Below are positions 26,991 through 36,704 of a stretch of 64,000 nucleotides of DNA, in pieces. The translations under genes were made by a program, and so were the position numbers. The notes below the pieces were generated by a model that was given only the letters and a program-made list of their open reading frames with translations, searched no databases and had not been told where the DNA came from. Position 1 is the first letter of the stretch. Each line of letters starts with the position of its first letter. The DNA lies in contig JAHHHK010000006.1 in assembly GCA_019359395.1 (NCBI GenBank), forward strand, positions 62,001-126,000, given 5' to 3'. Source of the DNA: Komarekiella atlantica HA4396-MV6. GTDB taxonomy: Bacteria; Cyanobacteriota; Cyanobacteriia; Cyanobacteriales; Nostocaceae.

Positions 26991-27899
26991 CTACTTAGAC
27001 AGACGAGTCATTTCAAATAATTGTTGGGCATTGCTCCCTAAAAAAGCATCAAATAATACCTGCTTTCCTGGTTCTATTTCCACTGGGTAGCGCTGGGCAA
27101 TTTCGTAATAAGCGTAAGTCCAGGGAATCTGAATTTCTCCACCACTAATATTATCTAGCACAGTTACCATCTCTGTTACTGCTTGGGTTGCTGTTTGACG
27201 CAAGCCACAAGCAACATTTCCTTCTATCTCTGCTTTCATGGGTACACCCAGATTAGCCAAACCGCGGGCTGTACTATCTATATCTGGATATGCTGCTGTA
27301 TTCTGGCGGTTGACGTAACCTGTGAAGTGGTTGACTGCATAACCGTGCAGTAACACCCAAGCACCATATTGAGTAATCTGATTTACTTCCTCTACAACAG
27401 AACGTTGAGGAGGTAGCCAAGGACGACTAAAAACCTTCTGGAGTTCGGCAATACTTTCACAGTTCCCCTCTGATTGTAAAACAGAGCTAAGTTCGGGTTG
27501 GTTTGAAAATGATGATACTGTTTGAGAAATGAGTTGAGCAATATCAGCAGGCAATTCATCCACAATCAACTCGCTGATAAACAGTTTGGGTAAGTCAAAT
27601 TCCTCCTGCTGAGGATGGCGATAATGACGGGCGTACAGATGGGTTTGAGCAAAAGTATACTCCCCAGCCACTACATAACCCAAAGCTTCGGCAAGTTTTC
27701 CAAGGTAATCAATTCCTAAGTTAACTTGACCCTGTGGGCTATCTACTAATAGGCGCAAAGACCGAAAGGCGATGTGGTCATTAGCAACAGTCCCACCCGC
27801 AGCAATAATCATTTGCTGGTAGGTACGAGCATAACTGACTCTGGCGCTATATTCTTGCCAAAGTATTGAATATAGATGAAGGGCAATTTCAGGTTTCAT
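26991..27899 (-). CDS. DUF1338 protein, 2-oxoadipate dioxygenase/decarboxylase type
   Basis: 302 residues from the ATG at 27899; the frame is open to 28031, but the extra 44 residues are encoded by a 36-39-bp tandem repeat. The family pattern HxxxR appears in NDHIAFRSL, with a second His in HGYAVNHFTGYVNRQ. DUF1338 enzymes (HglS/YdcJ) are Fe(II) enzymes converting 2-oxoadipate to 2-hydroxyglutarate in lysine breakdown. The upstream class III aminotransferase gene supports an amino acid catabolic role. The function is inferred from the family. Confidence 0.75.
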   Translation of the reverse strand: MKPEIALHLYSILWQEYSARVSYARTYQQMIIAAGGTVANDHIAFRSLRLLVDSPQGQVNLGIDYLGKLAEALGYVVAGEYTFAQTHLYARHYRHPQQEEFDLPKLFISELIVDELPADIAQLISQTVSSFSNQPELSSVLQSEGNCESIAELQKVFSRPWLPPQRSVVEEVNQITQYGAWVLLHGYAVNHFTGYVNRQNTAAYPDIDSTARGLANLGVPMKAEIEGNVACGLRQTATQAVTEMVTVLDNISGGEIQIPWTYAYYEIAQRYPVEIEPGKQVLFDAFLGSNAQQLFEMTRLSK

Positions 27900-27915
27900 A
27901 TAGTAGATGGTAGGA

Positions 27916-28039
27916 GTCAAGGGTAGAGACGCGAATCGCATCTGTACAAGGGTCAAGGGTAGAGACGCGATTAATCGCGTCTGTACAAGGGTCAAGGGTA
28001 GAGACGCGAATCGCATCTGTACAAGGGTCAAGGGTCAAC
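27916..28039. repeat. Tandem 36/39-bp repeats with internal gacgcg palindrome
   Basis: Three units (27916-27951, 27952-27990, 27991-28026) starting gtcaagggtagagacgcg and ending tctgtacaagg, then a partial fourth. The middle unit holds the full palindrome gacgcgattaatcgcgtc; the outer two have a 3-bp shorter centre. It occupies the gap between the aminotransferase and DUF1338 genes, so both transcripts or their leaders would contain it. Confidence 0.8.
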
Positions 28040-28106
28040 AGACAATAGTTATTTATTCTCCTTGTCCCCCACTCGCCCATTCCTCATTCCCCCCTGTCCC
28101 TCATTT

Positions 28107-29429
28107 CTAGGAACTTAATATCTCGCTAATAATCTGAAGGGCTATCTGAATTTGTTCACTGTCGATAACCAACGGTGGGCAAAAACGAATTGCTGCTTTA
28201 CCGCAACCTAGTAATAGTAAACCTCGTAAGAAAGCTTCTTGGATGATGCGATCGCGCAATTTATAATCAAGATTACCCTCTTGATCTAATAAATCCACTG
28301 CCATCATTAAACCCTTACCTCTTGGTAGGGAAACTATCGGAAATCTTTCATGTAATTGAGTAAGACCAGCTTGTAATAATTCTCCCATCCGGGAAGCGTT
28401 TGCCATCAAATTGCTTTCGAGTAGTTGCAAAGTGGCAATAGCTGCGGCACAAGCCACGGGATTACCGCCAAATGTGGTAGCGTGAGAACCGGGAGGCCAA
28501 GTCATTAATTCAGGTCTGGCAAGAATCGCACCCAAAGGTAGACCACTGGCGATACCTTTAGCTGTAGTAATAATATCCGGCTGCACACCCCAATGCTCGA
28601 TCGCAAATAGGCGACCAGTACGCCCCATCCCCGATTGCACTTCATCAACTACCATCAGAATACCGTGGCGATCGCATATCTCTCGAATTCGTTGCAAGAA
28701 GCCGTCTTCTGGGACAATGTAACCTCCCTCGCCTTGAATCGGTTCGACAACGATCGCCGCTACTTCTTGCGGTGGTAAAATTGTCGCAAATAGCTGTTTT
28801 TCTAAATAATCTAGGCTAGCGTGAGTCCCGTAGGGGATATGAGTTACCCCTGGAACTAAAGGGCCAAAATTGGCTCGTTGTACTGCTTTAGAACCAGTAA
28901 GAGACATTGCTCCATAGGTGCGGCCGTGGAATGCTCCTAAGAATGCCACAATTAGCGATCGCTTGGTGTAATATCGAGCTAGTTTGATTGCCCCTTCATT
29001 GGACTCTGCGCCGGAATTGGTAAAAAATACCCTTGCCGGATACGCAGTTTTAACATCTTGGGGATTGGGAAAGGGGGCGCGAATGGCTAACTGTTCTGCT
29101 AGTTCCACCATCGGCTCATAATAAAAATCTGTCCCCGACATGTGCAACAGACGCGCTGACTGTTCTTGAATTGCCCTAACAACTTCTGGGTGAGCATGTC
29201 CGGTAGCGGTGACGGCAATACCTGCGGTCATATCCAGAAACACATTACCATCCATGTCTTCTACCATACAGCCCTGACCACGAGACACGACTAGAGGATA
29301 ATCGCGGGTATAGGAAGGAGAAGTTACAGCGCGATCGCGTTCTACAATAGCTAAAGCACGAGGCCCAGGTAAGGAAGTCACTAAGCGGGGTACACGAGGT
29401 AAATTTAGACTAATAGGGATACTTAACAT
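28107..29429 (-). CDS. Class III PLP aminotransferase (acetylornithine/GABA/lysine type)
   Basis: 440 residues. Class III features: FFTNSGAESNEGAIKLAR (135-152), FHGRTYGAMSLTGS, VVDEVQSGMGRTG with Asp262, and the PLP lysine Lys291 in ITTAKGIASGLPLGA. Length and the N-terminal PGPRALAIVERD resemble the acetylornithine/4-aminobutyrate aminotransferase subgroup of archaea and cyanobacteria rather than ArgD. Next to a DUF1338 gene it could act on lysine or 2-aminoadipate; near argC, on N-acetylornithine. Confidence 0.85.
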   Translation of the reverse strand: MLSIPISLNLPRVPRLVTSLPGPRALAIVERDRAVTSPSYTRDYPLVVSRGQGCMVEDMDGNVFLDMTAGIAVTATGHAHPEVVRAIQEQSARLLHMSGTDFYYEPMVELAEQLAIRAPFPNPQDVKTAYPARVFFTNSGAESNEGAIKLARYYTKRSLIVAFLGAFHGRTYGAMSLTGSKAVQRANFGPLVPGVTHIPYGTHASLDYLEKQLFATILPPQEVAAIVVEPIQGEGGYIVPEDGFLQRIREICDRHGILMVVDEVQSGMGRTGRLFAIEHWGVQPDIITTAKGIASGLPLGAILARPELMTWPPGSHATTFGGNPVACAAAIATLQLLESNLMANASRMGELLQAGLTQLHERFPIVSLPRGKGLMMAVDLLDQEGNLDYKLRDRIIQEAFLRGLLLLGCGKAAIRFCPPLVIDSEQIQIALQIISEILSS

Positions 29430-29837
29430 AGTTTTTTACATTTTTTTAAGATTATTTGTGATTAAAGTGCGAACTGCGATCGTTTACAGTATCATTTGAT
29501 TCTATTTATGTAACATTTACGCATTAACAGAAAAATCAAAATATACCTTAGTAATTTTGTGAAACTCTCAGAAGAATTTAACGAAAACCTTGTAGCTCTA
29601 CTATTGCTGAGAGCCTATAGTCCAAGATGAGAAATACTTTCTAGCTTGACAGCCTAAACTTCTTGCAGATACTTAGTGATTAGAGATGCAGCGGTATAAT
29701 ACACTGTTAAACTAATCTCTTTATAACTAGACAAAGAATGATGCTCCCATTGTATTCACGTTTAATACATGAGCAAATTAATATATTGATGTTAGGTCAC
29801 TGCAATTATTATGTATCAGTAATTTATTTTCCAACTT

Positions 29838-31190
29838 ATGAGTAACCTATTCAGCCAAAAACTCCGTCTCATAGTAGGTGTTGCTGCTTTATCATTCATG
29901 AGTTTAGCTAGCATTCATCTATATACTCAGTCAAAAAATAAACAGCTAGCCCTACAACATCAAACCGCACAGAATTTATCCTTTACTCAACAAAAAAATT
30001 TTGTTCCACCTCAATCGCAAATTGCCCTGACTTCAAGTCAAACTGCTCATACATCTACACATTTTCAGAATTCTTTGATTGCTCAACCAAAATCTGCTGA
30101 GACTATAAGCCAACAAGGTACACTTTCATCTGAGAAATATTCGGTATCAGCATCTACACCCTATCCAGTCATTGATGAGTGGAAAAAATATAAATTTAGC
30201 GTTAATGGCAGTCAGATTTTATCTCAGATAAAGCTGCCAACAGCTAAAGTTAATTTTAATCAAACAGATTTATTGACTGTTCTCATCAATACTAGAAAAT
30301 ATTACCAAGACCACGCTTCGGCAGACCCAGATATTCTTCGTCCAGGGCTGTTAACTACTAAAGGAGTTACTGTACAAGATATTCTCAAGACCTTAGATTT
30401 CATGATTACTATTCTTAGGGAAGATATTGCCAATAAACGAACAACTCGTTTACAAAACCCTAATTTTATTAATACTCATTTTCGAGTTATTAAATGGTCT
30501 GCCTATAATCCAAAAGCTCGTAGTCAAAAGCAATTAAGAATTACAAAATATGCTGTATTTACTCATACAGGTTCTCGCAAAAAAACCTCTACTTACAACA
30601 CACCAATTTATAGCTTAAAACAAAATAATAACAATAACTTTTATACTAAATATACAAAACAGGATGTTTTATCGGGTATTTATGAACCAGGCGGAAAAGA
30701 ATTTGGGAAAGTTGAGCCTCTAGCTTATTTGACCCGTACAGGATTAGAAGAAGCGCTAATGCAGGGAACTGTACTAGTTAATTTTACAGATGGCTCCAAA
30801 GCATTTTTTAATGTAGATAAAAACAATGGAATGTCTTACGTTCGGGGATTAAAAGCAACAGCCCAAAAGCGTTATTGGTACTTTAAAAAGGTAGATGCTA
30901 TCAAAGGCTACGGTTACAAAATAGATGCAAAAATTTCTATAAAACCAGGAGTAACTTTTGCAGGAGATGTTCTGAACATCGGTTTAGGTAGAGTAGTTAT
31001 TATTGAACACACAAAAGGTGGACGTAAACATCTGCGAATGGGAGTTATTGCAGATACAGGCGGAGCGTTTTTACCTAATCTTTATCAACTCGATTTTTTA
31101 GCAGGTATTTTTCGGAATCAAAAAGATTTTGGACAAAACATCAGACAACTGCCTGAATATGCTACCACCTATTTCCTAGTGAAAAAGTGA
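29838..31190 (+). CDS. Exported protein with MltA/3D-like C-terminal domain
   Basis: 450 residues: an N-terminal membrane helix or signal (LIVGVAALSFMSLASIHLYT), a Gln/Ser-rich linker to about 100, a helical part (110-190), then a domain ending GVIADTGGAFLPNLYQLDFLAG. That last stretch resembles the 3D (three-aspartate) barrel of MltA-type murein transglycosylases, and YLTRTGLEEAL precedes it. A cell-wall role is plausible. The link is a motif-level resemblance only. The 408-bp gap before it holds no visible gene. Confidence 0.5.
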   Translation: MSNLFSQKLRLIVGVAALSFMSLASIHLYTQSKNKQLALQHQTAQNLSFTQQKNFVPPQSQIALTSSQTAHTSTHFQNSLIAQPKSAETISQQGTLSSEKYSVSASTPYPVIDEWKKYKFSVNGSQILSQIKLPTAKVNFNQTDLLTVLINTRKYYQDHASADPDILRPGLLTTKGVTVQDILKTLDFMITILREDIANKRTTRLQNPNFINTHFRVIKWSAYNPKARSQKQLRITKYAVFTHTGSRKKTSTYNTPIYSLKQNNNNNFYTKYTKQDVLSGIYEPGGKEFGKVEPLAYLTRTGLEEALMQGTVLVNFTDGSKAFFNVDKNNGMSYVRGLKATAQKRYWYFKKVDAIKGYGYKIDAKISIKPGVTFAGDVLNIGLGRVVIIEHTKGGRKHLRMGVIADTGGAFLPNLYQLDFLAGIFRNQKDFGQNIRQLPEYATTYFLVKK

Positions 31191-31298
31191 ACTTTAAGCT
31201 AAATATAGTAGTCTAAAATAAAATATTAAACTATGCAAACTTAGTCTCATTCATCAGTGCAGCTAACAAAATTCTGATTACCGATTCTAACTCTTCAG

Positions 31299-31856
31299 TT
31301 ACTCTGTAAAGATTGATTGCTCAATACGCTGTGCTTGTCGGTACAGTATACCAAATTGCCAAATATTACCTGTTGTTACTGCTCCTAATATTTCTGTTTG
31401 AGTAGAATCAGTCCATTTATCAAGGGCTATCATCTCAGTTGCAAGTTGTGTAAATCCTCTATTTATATCTGCTTGCTTGGCTTCAATCACAATTAAATTA
31501 GTCTGCGTTCGTAGATAATAATCTAAACTACCTTGAAGTTGATTATCAACTTTGATACTATATTGAATTCGTAATTTAGCGCGGGAATAGTGAATCAAAT
31601 CAGTGATAATCGGCGCAATTAACATTTCCCTACGTGTGGCTTCGTTCTCTAAATCTACATACGGTAAAATTTCCTCAATCCGTTGCTTGAGGTTAGAAAT
31701 TCGGTCTACTGTACCGGAATATTGCGGCAAATCGAGAAATTTCCGCTCGAATGAATAGCCAAATTCAGCAACTAAATCGTCAACTGCAAACCCTTACTCA
31801 AAGTAATTACTAAAAGTATACGAACGATTTGGGTCTAGCAATGATTGGCGGCTCAT
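31299..31856 (-). pseudogene. PD-(D/E)XK nuclease-like protein with in-frame UAA at codon 21
   Basis: A continuous frame runs from the ATG at 31856 (MSRQSLLDPNRSYTF...) to 31299, broken only by TAA at 31794-31796. Codons on both sides read as one protein: ...FSNYFE, stop, GFAVDDLVAEFGY... The body has the nuclease-fold signature SLDYYL then LIVIEAK (Asp, Glu-x-Lys) typical of the numerous cyanobacterial restriction-endonuclease-like proteins. Translation could restart at a TTG (31730), giving 143 residues. It is probably a recent nonsense mutation; a sequencing error is possible. Confidence 0.7.
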
Positions 31857-31942
31857 TTAACTATTCTCCAATTGAGCTAAATTTTTCATAAAACTCAACC
31901 AATTGAGAGCTAACTTAGTGCTATTCAACTTGAGCAAAATAT

Positions 31943-32308
31943 CTACGCATGAGTTAACAATTCTAAGTTATGCCCATCAAGGTCATAGAAATAAAAGCCA
32001 CGACCTCCGTTTCTATAGTTAAGTTGACCTTTATTATGATGCATAGGATCGCTACTATATTCTAAACCTGCCTCTTTGACCCGTGCGAAGATAGTATCAA
32101 ATTCCTCATGACTGACATGAAATGCATAATGATGCGACTCAAATCCTTCTCTATCAGCAAAGTCAAGCGTCAGGTTATCATTGACATGCACAGCAGCAAA
32201 ATAACCTATGGGAGCCTCAACCTTTAAACCAAAAATTTGTGCAAAAAAGCGTGCCGATGTTTCCTTGTTGTATGCAGGCACTATAGTGTGATTTAGGGTA
32301 ATTGTCAC
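31943..32308 (-). CDS. VOC-family (glyoxalase/dioxygenase-fold) protein
   Basis: 121 residues with the paired beta-alpha-beta modules of the vicinal oxygen chelate fold: His at TLNHTIV near the start, HHYAFHVSHEEFD in the middle and FYFYDLDGHNLELL at the end, which carries the metal-binding His/Glu pattern. Members include glyoxalase I and antibiotic-binding proteins; the substrate is not determinable. The next minus-strand gene upstream is the aldehyde dehydrogenase. Confidence 0.8.
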   Translation of the reverse strand: MTITLNHTIVPAYNKETSARFFAQIFGLKVEAPIGYFAAVHVNDNLTLDFADREGFESHHYAFHVSHEEFDTIFARVKEAGLEYSSDPMHHNKGQLNYRNGGRGFYFYDLDGHNLELLTHA

Positions 32309-32473
32309 GTCACACCTCCCTTCTCATTGAGTTAGTAGTTAAGTCAATTCTTTGTTATAGTCGATAACAAAAACGTTGTTGTTTATCGTTGGTGTAGTTT
32401 TCTTCTATCTTAACTAATTTTATTTTTTTACTCAGTTGTGTCAGCGTTGCTCAAATACTCGCTTTTGTATTTT

Positions 32474-33970
32474 TTACCCACGATTGTCAATTTGGGCGCG
32501 TTGTAAACTTCCAGAGAAGTCAACATAAACACTTTTCCATTCTGTGAACACATCCAAGGCTGTAGTTCCAGCTTCGCGGTGTCCGTTACCAGTGTGTTTC
32601 ACACCACCAAAGGGCAAGTGTACCTCAGCACCGATAGTAGGGCCGTTGATGTAGGTGATACCCGCCTCGATGTCGCGCATAGCAGTAAAAGCTCGGTTGA
32701 TATCGCGGGTGTAAACAGAGGAAGAAAGACCATAATTGCTATCGTTGAGGATTGCGATCGCTTCCTCAAATGAGCTAACTTCAATTAATGCCACCACTGG
32801 CCCAAATATTTCTTCCCGCGCAATTCGCATATTTGGAGTTATATCATCTAAAATTGTCGGTTGAAAAAAGTAACCGTTTTTCAGTGCCCCTTCACTAGCA
32901 ATATCCCCACCAATTAACACCTTTGCGCCTTCCTCACGAGCAATATCTAAATACTTACTCACCTGTTGGAGTTGTCTTTCATTAATTATCGGGCCGATAT
33001 CTGTATCGGAGTCAGTGCCAGCACCCAAACGTAACTTACTGGTACGCTCACGCAGCATATTAGTAAATTTTTCTTTGATATCGTGATGTAAAATTAAACG
33101 ACTAGTAGCTGTACACCGCTGACCAGTTGTACCAAAGGCTCCCCAAACTGCGCCATCTAGTGCTAATTCCAAGTCGGCATCTTCCATTACTACTTGGGCA
33201 TTTTTGCCGCCCATTTCTAGACAGACACGCTTGTGAGTGCGTCCGCAAGTTGCGCCGACAAAAGCACCTGTTTCCGAAGAACCTGTAAACGACACCAAAT
33301 CTACATCGGGATGCTCAACTAAAGCTTTCCCCGCTTCTTCACCTACCCCATGCACCAAGTTAATCACTCCAGCTGGTAAACCAGCTTGGGCAAAAATCTC
33401 AATCAATTTAGTTGCACAAGCGGAGGTATCTTCAGCCGGTTTGAGGATTACTGTATTGCCACACACCAAAGCTGGCATAGCTTTCCAACAAGGAATTGCT
33501 ACTGGAAAATTCCAAGGTGTAATCAAGGCGCAGACTCCTATAGGCATCCGCACTGTCATCGCAAATTTGTTGGGCATTTCCGAAGGTGTAGTTTGCCCGA
33601 ATAGTCGCCGCCCTTCGCCTGCACTGTAAAAGGCGCAGTCAACACCTTCTTGCACATCTCCCCTCGCTTCTGTCAAGGGTTTACCCATTTCTCGACTAAT
33701 TAATTGGGCAAGTTCTTCTTTATGCTGGAGTAATATTTCTCCGACACGAAAAATATATTCTGCTCTCGCTGGAGCGGGGACTTTTCGCCAACTGTGATAC
33801 GCTTTGCGAGCTGCGGCTACTGCTGTATCTATATCATCAGCTTGAGAACGGGGAAATGTAGCAACGACTTCAGTCTTGTCAGCAGGGTTGCGACTTTCTA
33901 GAGTTGCTTCCCCTACAGCATTCAACCAATGACCGTCAATGTAATTGCAACAAGATAATGGAGTTATCAT
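32474..33970 (-). CDS. NAD(P)-dependent aldehyde dehydrogenase
   Basis: 498 residues, the full length of the ALDH superfamily. Visible motifs are [11 protein letters not shown] (cofactor and oxyanion Asn), [14 protein letters not shown], the general base Glu in LEMGGKNA and the nucleophile Cys in [11 protein letters not shown], then EIFGPV. The ending [13 protein letters not shown] and KSVYVDFSG match enzymes annotated as alpha-ketoglutaric or alpha-aminoadipic semialdehyde dehydrogenase. With the DUF1338 and aminotransferase genes nearby, a lysine-catabolic semialdehyde is a reasonable guess. Confidence 0.88.
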   Translation of the reverse strand: MITPLSCCNYIDGHWLNAVGEATLESRNPADKTEVVATFPRSQADDIDTAVAAARKAYHSWRKVPAPARAEYIFRVGEILLQHKEELAQLISREMGKPLTEARGDVQEGVDCAFYSAGEGRRLFGQTTPSEMPNKFAMTVRMPIGVCALITPWNFPVAIPCWKAMPALVCGNTVILKPAEDTSACATKLIEIFAQAGLPAGVINLVHGVGEEAGKALVEHPDVDLVSFTGSSETGAFVGATCGRTHKRVCLEMGGKNAQVVMEDADLELALDGAVWGAFGTTGQRCTATSRLILHHDIKEKFTNMLRERTSKLRLGAGTDSDTDIGPIINERQLQQVSKYLDIAREEGAKVLIGGDIASEGALKNGYFFQPTILDDITPNMRIAREEIFGPVVALIEVSSFEEAIAILNDSNYGLSSSVYTRDINRAFTAMRDIEAGITYINGPTIGAEVHLPFGGVKHTGNGHREAGTTALDVFTEWKSVYVDFSGSLQRAQIDNRG

Positions 33971-34077
33971 ATTTCAATCCCTTCCCCTTTCCCCTTTAAC
34001 CTTTCCCCGGCAATTAGGGGTTGGCAGACTACTAGGTTGCGTTGTATCTTACCTAAATGATAGCTGCCACACATAAA

Positions 34078-34797
34078 TCAAGGCACTAAAGCCAACACTC
34101 CTACAGGAGAACCCGAACCATTCTGTAACCTAAGAAGCCCGATTACTAAGGTAGTGCCTTTAGGTGGTAGTTGATCTAAATTGGTGAGATTTTCCAACAC
34201 AATGCGCGGTTGTTCTAACACCAAGCGATTAGTAGTAAAACTGTTATCCTTTCCGGGGTCTACACCATGAGTATCAATGCCAACCCCAGCAATTTGCCGT
34301 TCGTTAAGTAGGAATTGGGTGGCTTCGCCGCTAAACCCTGGAAAATGCATAATTCCTTCAGCATCTTGGTTGAAGAATGCATTTTTATCAAACCATTTCT
34401 CTTGCCAACCCGTATAAAGCAGTACTGCATTGCCAGCAGGAATCTCACCATGTTGTTCTTCCCAAAACAGAACATCGGCAATAGTGAGGGCATAATCAGG
34501 ATTAACTATTGCAGGGCGGATATCTATAATTACCGCAGGTATAACCAGTGATTGGGCTGGGTATTGGTCAATTCCTACACCCAAAGTGTGAAAACTGTTA
34601 GGCGCATTTATATGAGTGGCGCTATGTTCTCCCAAGGAGAAACGCCGCAAGTAATAGCCATTCTTTTGGAGTTTTGCAATAGTGGCAAATTCTACTGGAG
34701 GGTCGTCAGGCCATTGGGGAATACTTTGGTCAATTACATGACTCAGATGTATAACGCGTGAGTAAATGATACTATTTTGTCCTTGAGGTTGTATCAT
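34078..34797 (-). CDS. Cyclase-family / kynurenine-formamidase-like hydrolase
   Basis: 239 residues of the metal-dependent cyclase superfamily: HLSHVIDQSIPQWPDDP at the start, GEHSATHINAP as the variant of the HxGTHxDAP metal-binding motif, and VGIDTHGVDPG later. Relatives include KynB (formylkynurenine hydrolysis), isatin hydrolase and cyclases. The H-x-G-T-H form is altered to HSATH, so metal ligation should be checked. It shares strand with the aldehyde dehydrogenase 107 bp downstream. Confidence 0.75.
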   Translation of the reverse strand: MIQPQGQNSIIYSRVIHLSHVIDQSIPQWPDDPPVEFATIAKLQKNGYYLRRFSLGEHSATHINAPNSFHTLGVGIDQYPAQSLVIPAVIIDIRPAIVNPDYALTIADVLFWEEQHGEIPAGNAVLLYTGWQEKWFDKNAFFNQDAEGIMHFPGFSGEATQFLLNERQIAGVGIDTHGVDPGKDNSFTTNRLVLEQPRIVLENLTNLDQLPPKGTTLVIGLLRLQNGSGSPVGVLALVP

Positions 34798-34831
34798 CCC
34801 AGCTTTTTATTGAGTAAAAAGTTTCATCGTT

Positions 34832-34866
34832 CACATCCCCGACTTCTTTAAGAAGTCGAGGATGTG
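34832..34866. repeat. Palindrome cacatccccgacttctt / aagaagtcgaggatgtg
   Basis: 17-bp arms with one mismatch around a central 'ta'; same core as 12607-12633. It lies between the glutaminase gene end (34932) and the cyclase-family start (34797) and could serve as a terminator for the former, although no T-run follows it on the minus strand. Confidence 0.65.
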
Positions 34867-34931
34867 AGTTTGTCGGTGGCGATCGCTTTAAGCAAAAATT
34901 TGCGATAAGTTTATCAAAGGAAGTTTTCTCC

Positions 34932-35885
34932 CTATTTCCAGCCTTGCTCTGAACATTCAAATAAATGTAAACCTAACTGCTGGGAAAGTTCTTCACATAC
35001 TTTTACTCCCCGCACACTGTTACCACGCGCATCTAGCGGCGGTGAAAATACCCCAATTCCCATCTTATGGGGTACAACAGCTATAATCCCACCACAAATA
35101 CCACTTTTGGCTGGAATACCAATTTTGTAAGCCCACTCGCCTGCAAAGTTGTACATTCCACAGGTATACATAACGCTAAGAATATCTTTGACGTAACGTT
35201 TATCTACTGCCTGTTTTTTTGTGATGGGGTTAATACCTCTGTTAGCAAGAGTAGCCGCCATTACGGCTAAGTCGTGGCAATTTACCATCACAGCACACTG
35301 TTGGAAATATAAATCCAGCGCCTCTTCAATATTCCGGTCAATCATACCAAAGTTGAGCATCAAGTGGGCCATTGCTCGGTTGCGATGTCCCGTACTGCGT
35401 TCTGAGGTAAAAACTGAGATGTCAACGAACACATCGCGGCCAATGTATCGCTGGAACATATCCAGCATCCGGTTGAGACGTTCTGTTGCACCAGACCCTT
35501 TGATTAAGCTGGTAGTAGCGATCGCTCCAGCGTTTACCATTGGATTATAAGGTCGCTTCGATTGCTCATCAAGAATAATCGCGTTGAATGCTTCTCCCGT
35601 TGGTTCCACGCCAACTCTCTTCAAAACCTCAACCTGTCCATGATCTTCTAAAGCAAGTCCATACGCAAACACCTTGGAAATCGACTGAATCGTAAAGAAC
35701 TGTTCGTAATCCCCAATTTCGTAAACCTGACCATCTACGGTAACAATACAAATGCTAAATAAGTCAGGGTTTACCTTTGCTAGCTCAGGAATGTAGTTTG
35801 CTACCACACCCTCTTGCAATGATTTGTATTTGGAATGCAACTCTTTGAGAATATCTAGTGGTATTTCTAAATCTCCTTGTGCCAT
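34932..35885 (-). CDS. glsA: Glutaminase (serine-type)
   Basis: 317 residues, the standard length of the glutaminase A family. The catalytic Ser-x-x-Lys is in [13 protein letters not shown], with [19 protein letters not shown] and the Lys/Ser motif [10 protein letters not shown] further on. The enzyme hydrolyses glutamine to glutamate and ammonia in the cytoplasm. A GTAN8TAC motif 66 bp before the start suggests nitrogen control by NtcA. Confidence 0.93.
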   Translation of the reverse strand: MAQGDLEIPLDILKELHSKYKSLQEGVVANYIPELAKVNPDLFSICIVTVDGQVYEIGDYEQFFTIQSISKVFAYGLALEDHGQVEVLKRVGVEPTGEAFNAIILDEQSKRPYNPMVNAGAIATTSLIKGSGATERLNRMLDMFQRYIGRDVFVDISVFTSERSTGHRNRAMAHLMLNFGMIDRNIEEALDLYFQQCAVMVNCHDLAVMAATLANRGINPITKKQAVDKRYVKDILSVMYTCGMYNFAGEWAYKIGIPAKSGICGGIIAVVPHKMGIGVFSPPLDARGNSVRGVKVCEELSQQLGLHLFECSEQGWK

Positions 35886-35950
35886 GAAGCTAACAGCTTG
35901 CTTTAATAAATCATACTTTAACCCACTACTGCGAGCGAATAATAGCGCTT

Positions 35951-35964
35951 GTATTTTTTGCTAC
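35951..35964. promoter_or_regulatory. Candidate NtcA site GTAN8TAC upstream of glutaminase
   Basis: gtattttttgctac fits GTAN8TAC exactly and lies 66 bp before the glutaminase ATG. No good TAN3T box is found at the usual 22-bp distance; the nearest, tatgat, is about 36 bp away, so activation at a class II promoter is uncertain. Confidence 0.35.
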
Positions 35965-36704
35965 ACAATAAAATCAATCAACAAGCGTCCGAGAAGCTTT
36001 TCTAATTTTTTCTCATGTTTTTACTCTGATAGTAAAAATAAGTATTGACTATTTTTTATACTCAGCATTACTTAAAAATAAAGTTATATATATAACTAAT
36101 TTTTCTATAAACACTGAGAATGCAAGTTATGATTAACATAGCTAGTTAAAACTAAAAAAAAGAGAGTAAGTTCCAGCTAATTTTTCTAATTCTCTTATAT
36201 GTAAATCCTGTAATGACTTAATTTATAGGTTAATATGAAGATTTCATGAAATAAATAATTTTAGGTATTTATTCAGATGCCTTTTCAAAAAAATCAGATT
36301 AATTTTATAAGGTGAATGGCTAAAACTCAATGTTATCTATAATACATACGTATTCAAGAGCCTTGTAAATAGTTGTGGACAGGGCCACATGAGTTGTATG
36401 TACAACAAATATTAAGTTTTAAAAAGAATTTTTCGAGTTGTGGAAAAAAACGTTACATAGCTAAAATCCGCACTTGGAAAAGGTTTGACCCCTGCGATCG
36501 CAATTTAATTTTGCTAAAGTTACCAAGACTTACGCTAAAACCCTGATCCCCAAGCCAAAAGGTTCGTGTTAATCTGTTGCAGTTATAAACAAAAAGTGAA
36601 AACGGAACGAGTTCGAGTTTTCCAGGGAAAAAATCACTCTCACTGGTGAAAAATCCCACGAACTATAAAACTTTAGCTCTACAGTCGCTTTAAAAAACGG
36701 ACGC
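35965..36704. other. 740-bp AT-rich region without recognisable gene
   Basis: The stretch between divergent glutaminase and RlpA genes is AT-rich, with long A/T runs near 36000-36300. A 68-residue minus-strand frame at 36453-36659 has no domain resemblance. It presumably holds the promoter and leader of the RlpA gene. Confidence 0.5.

Noticed and set aside
33237-33629. 130-codon plus-strand frame
   Set aside because: Shadow of the aldehyde dehydrogenase gene on the opposite strand.
36453-36659. 68-codon minus-strand frame upstream of the RlpA gene
   Set aside because: No recognisable family or start signal; it lies in the probable promoter region.
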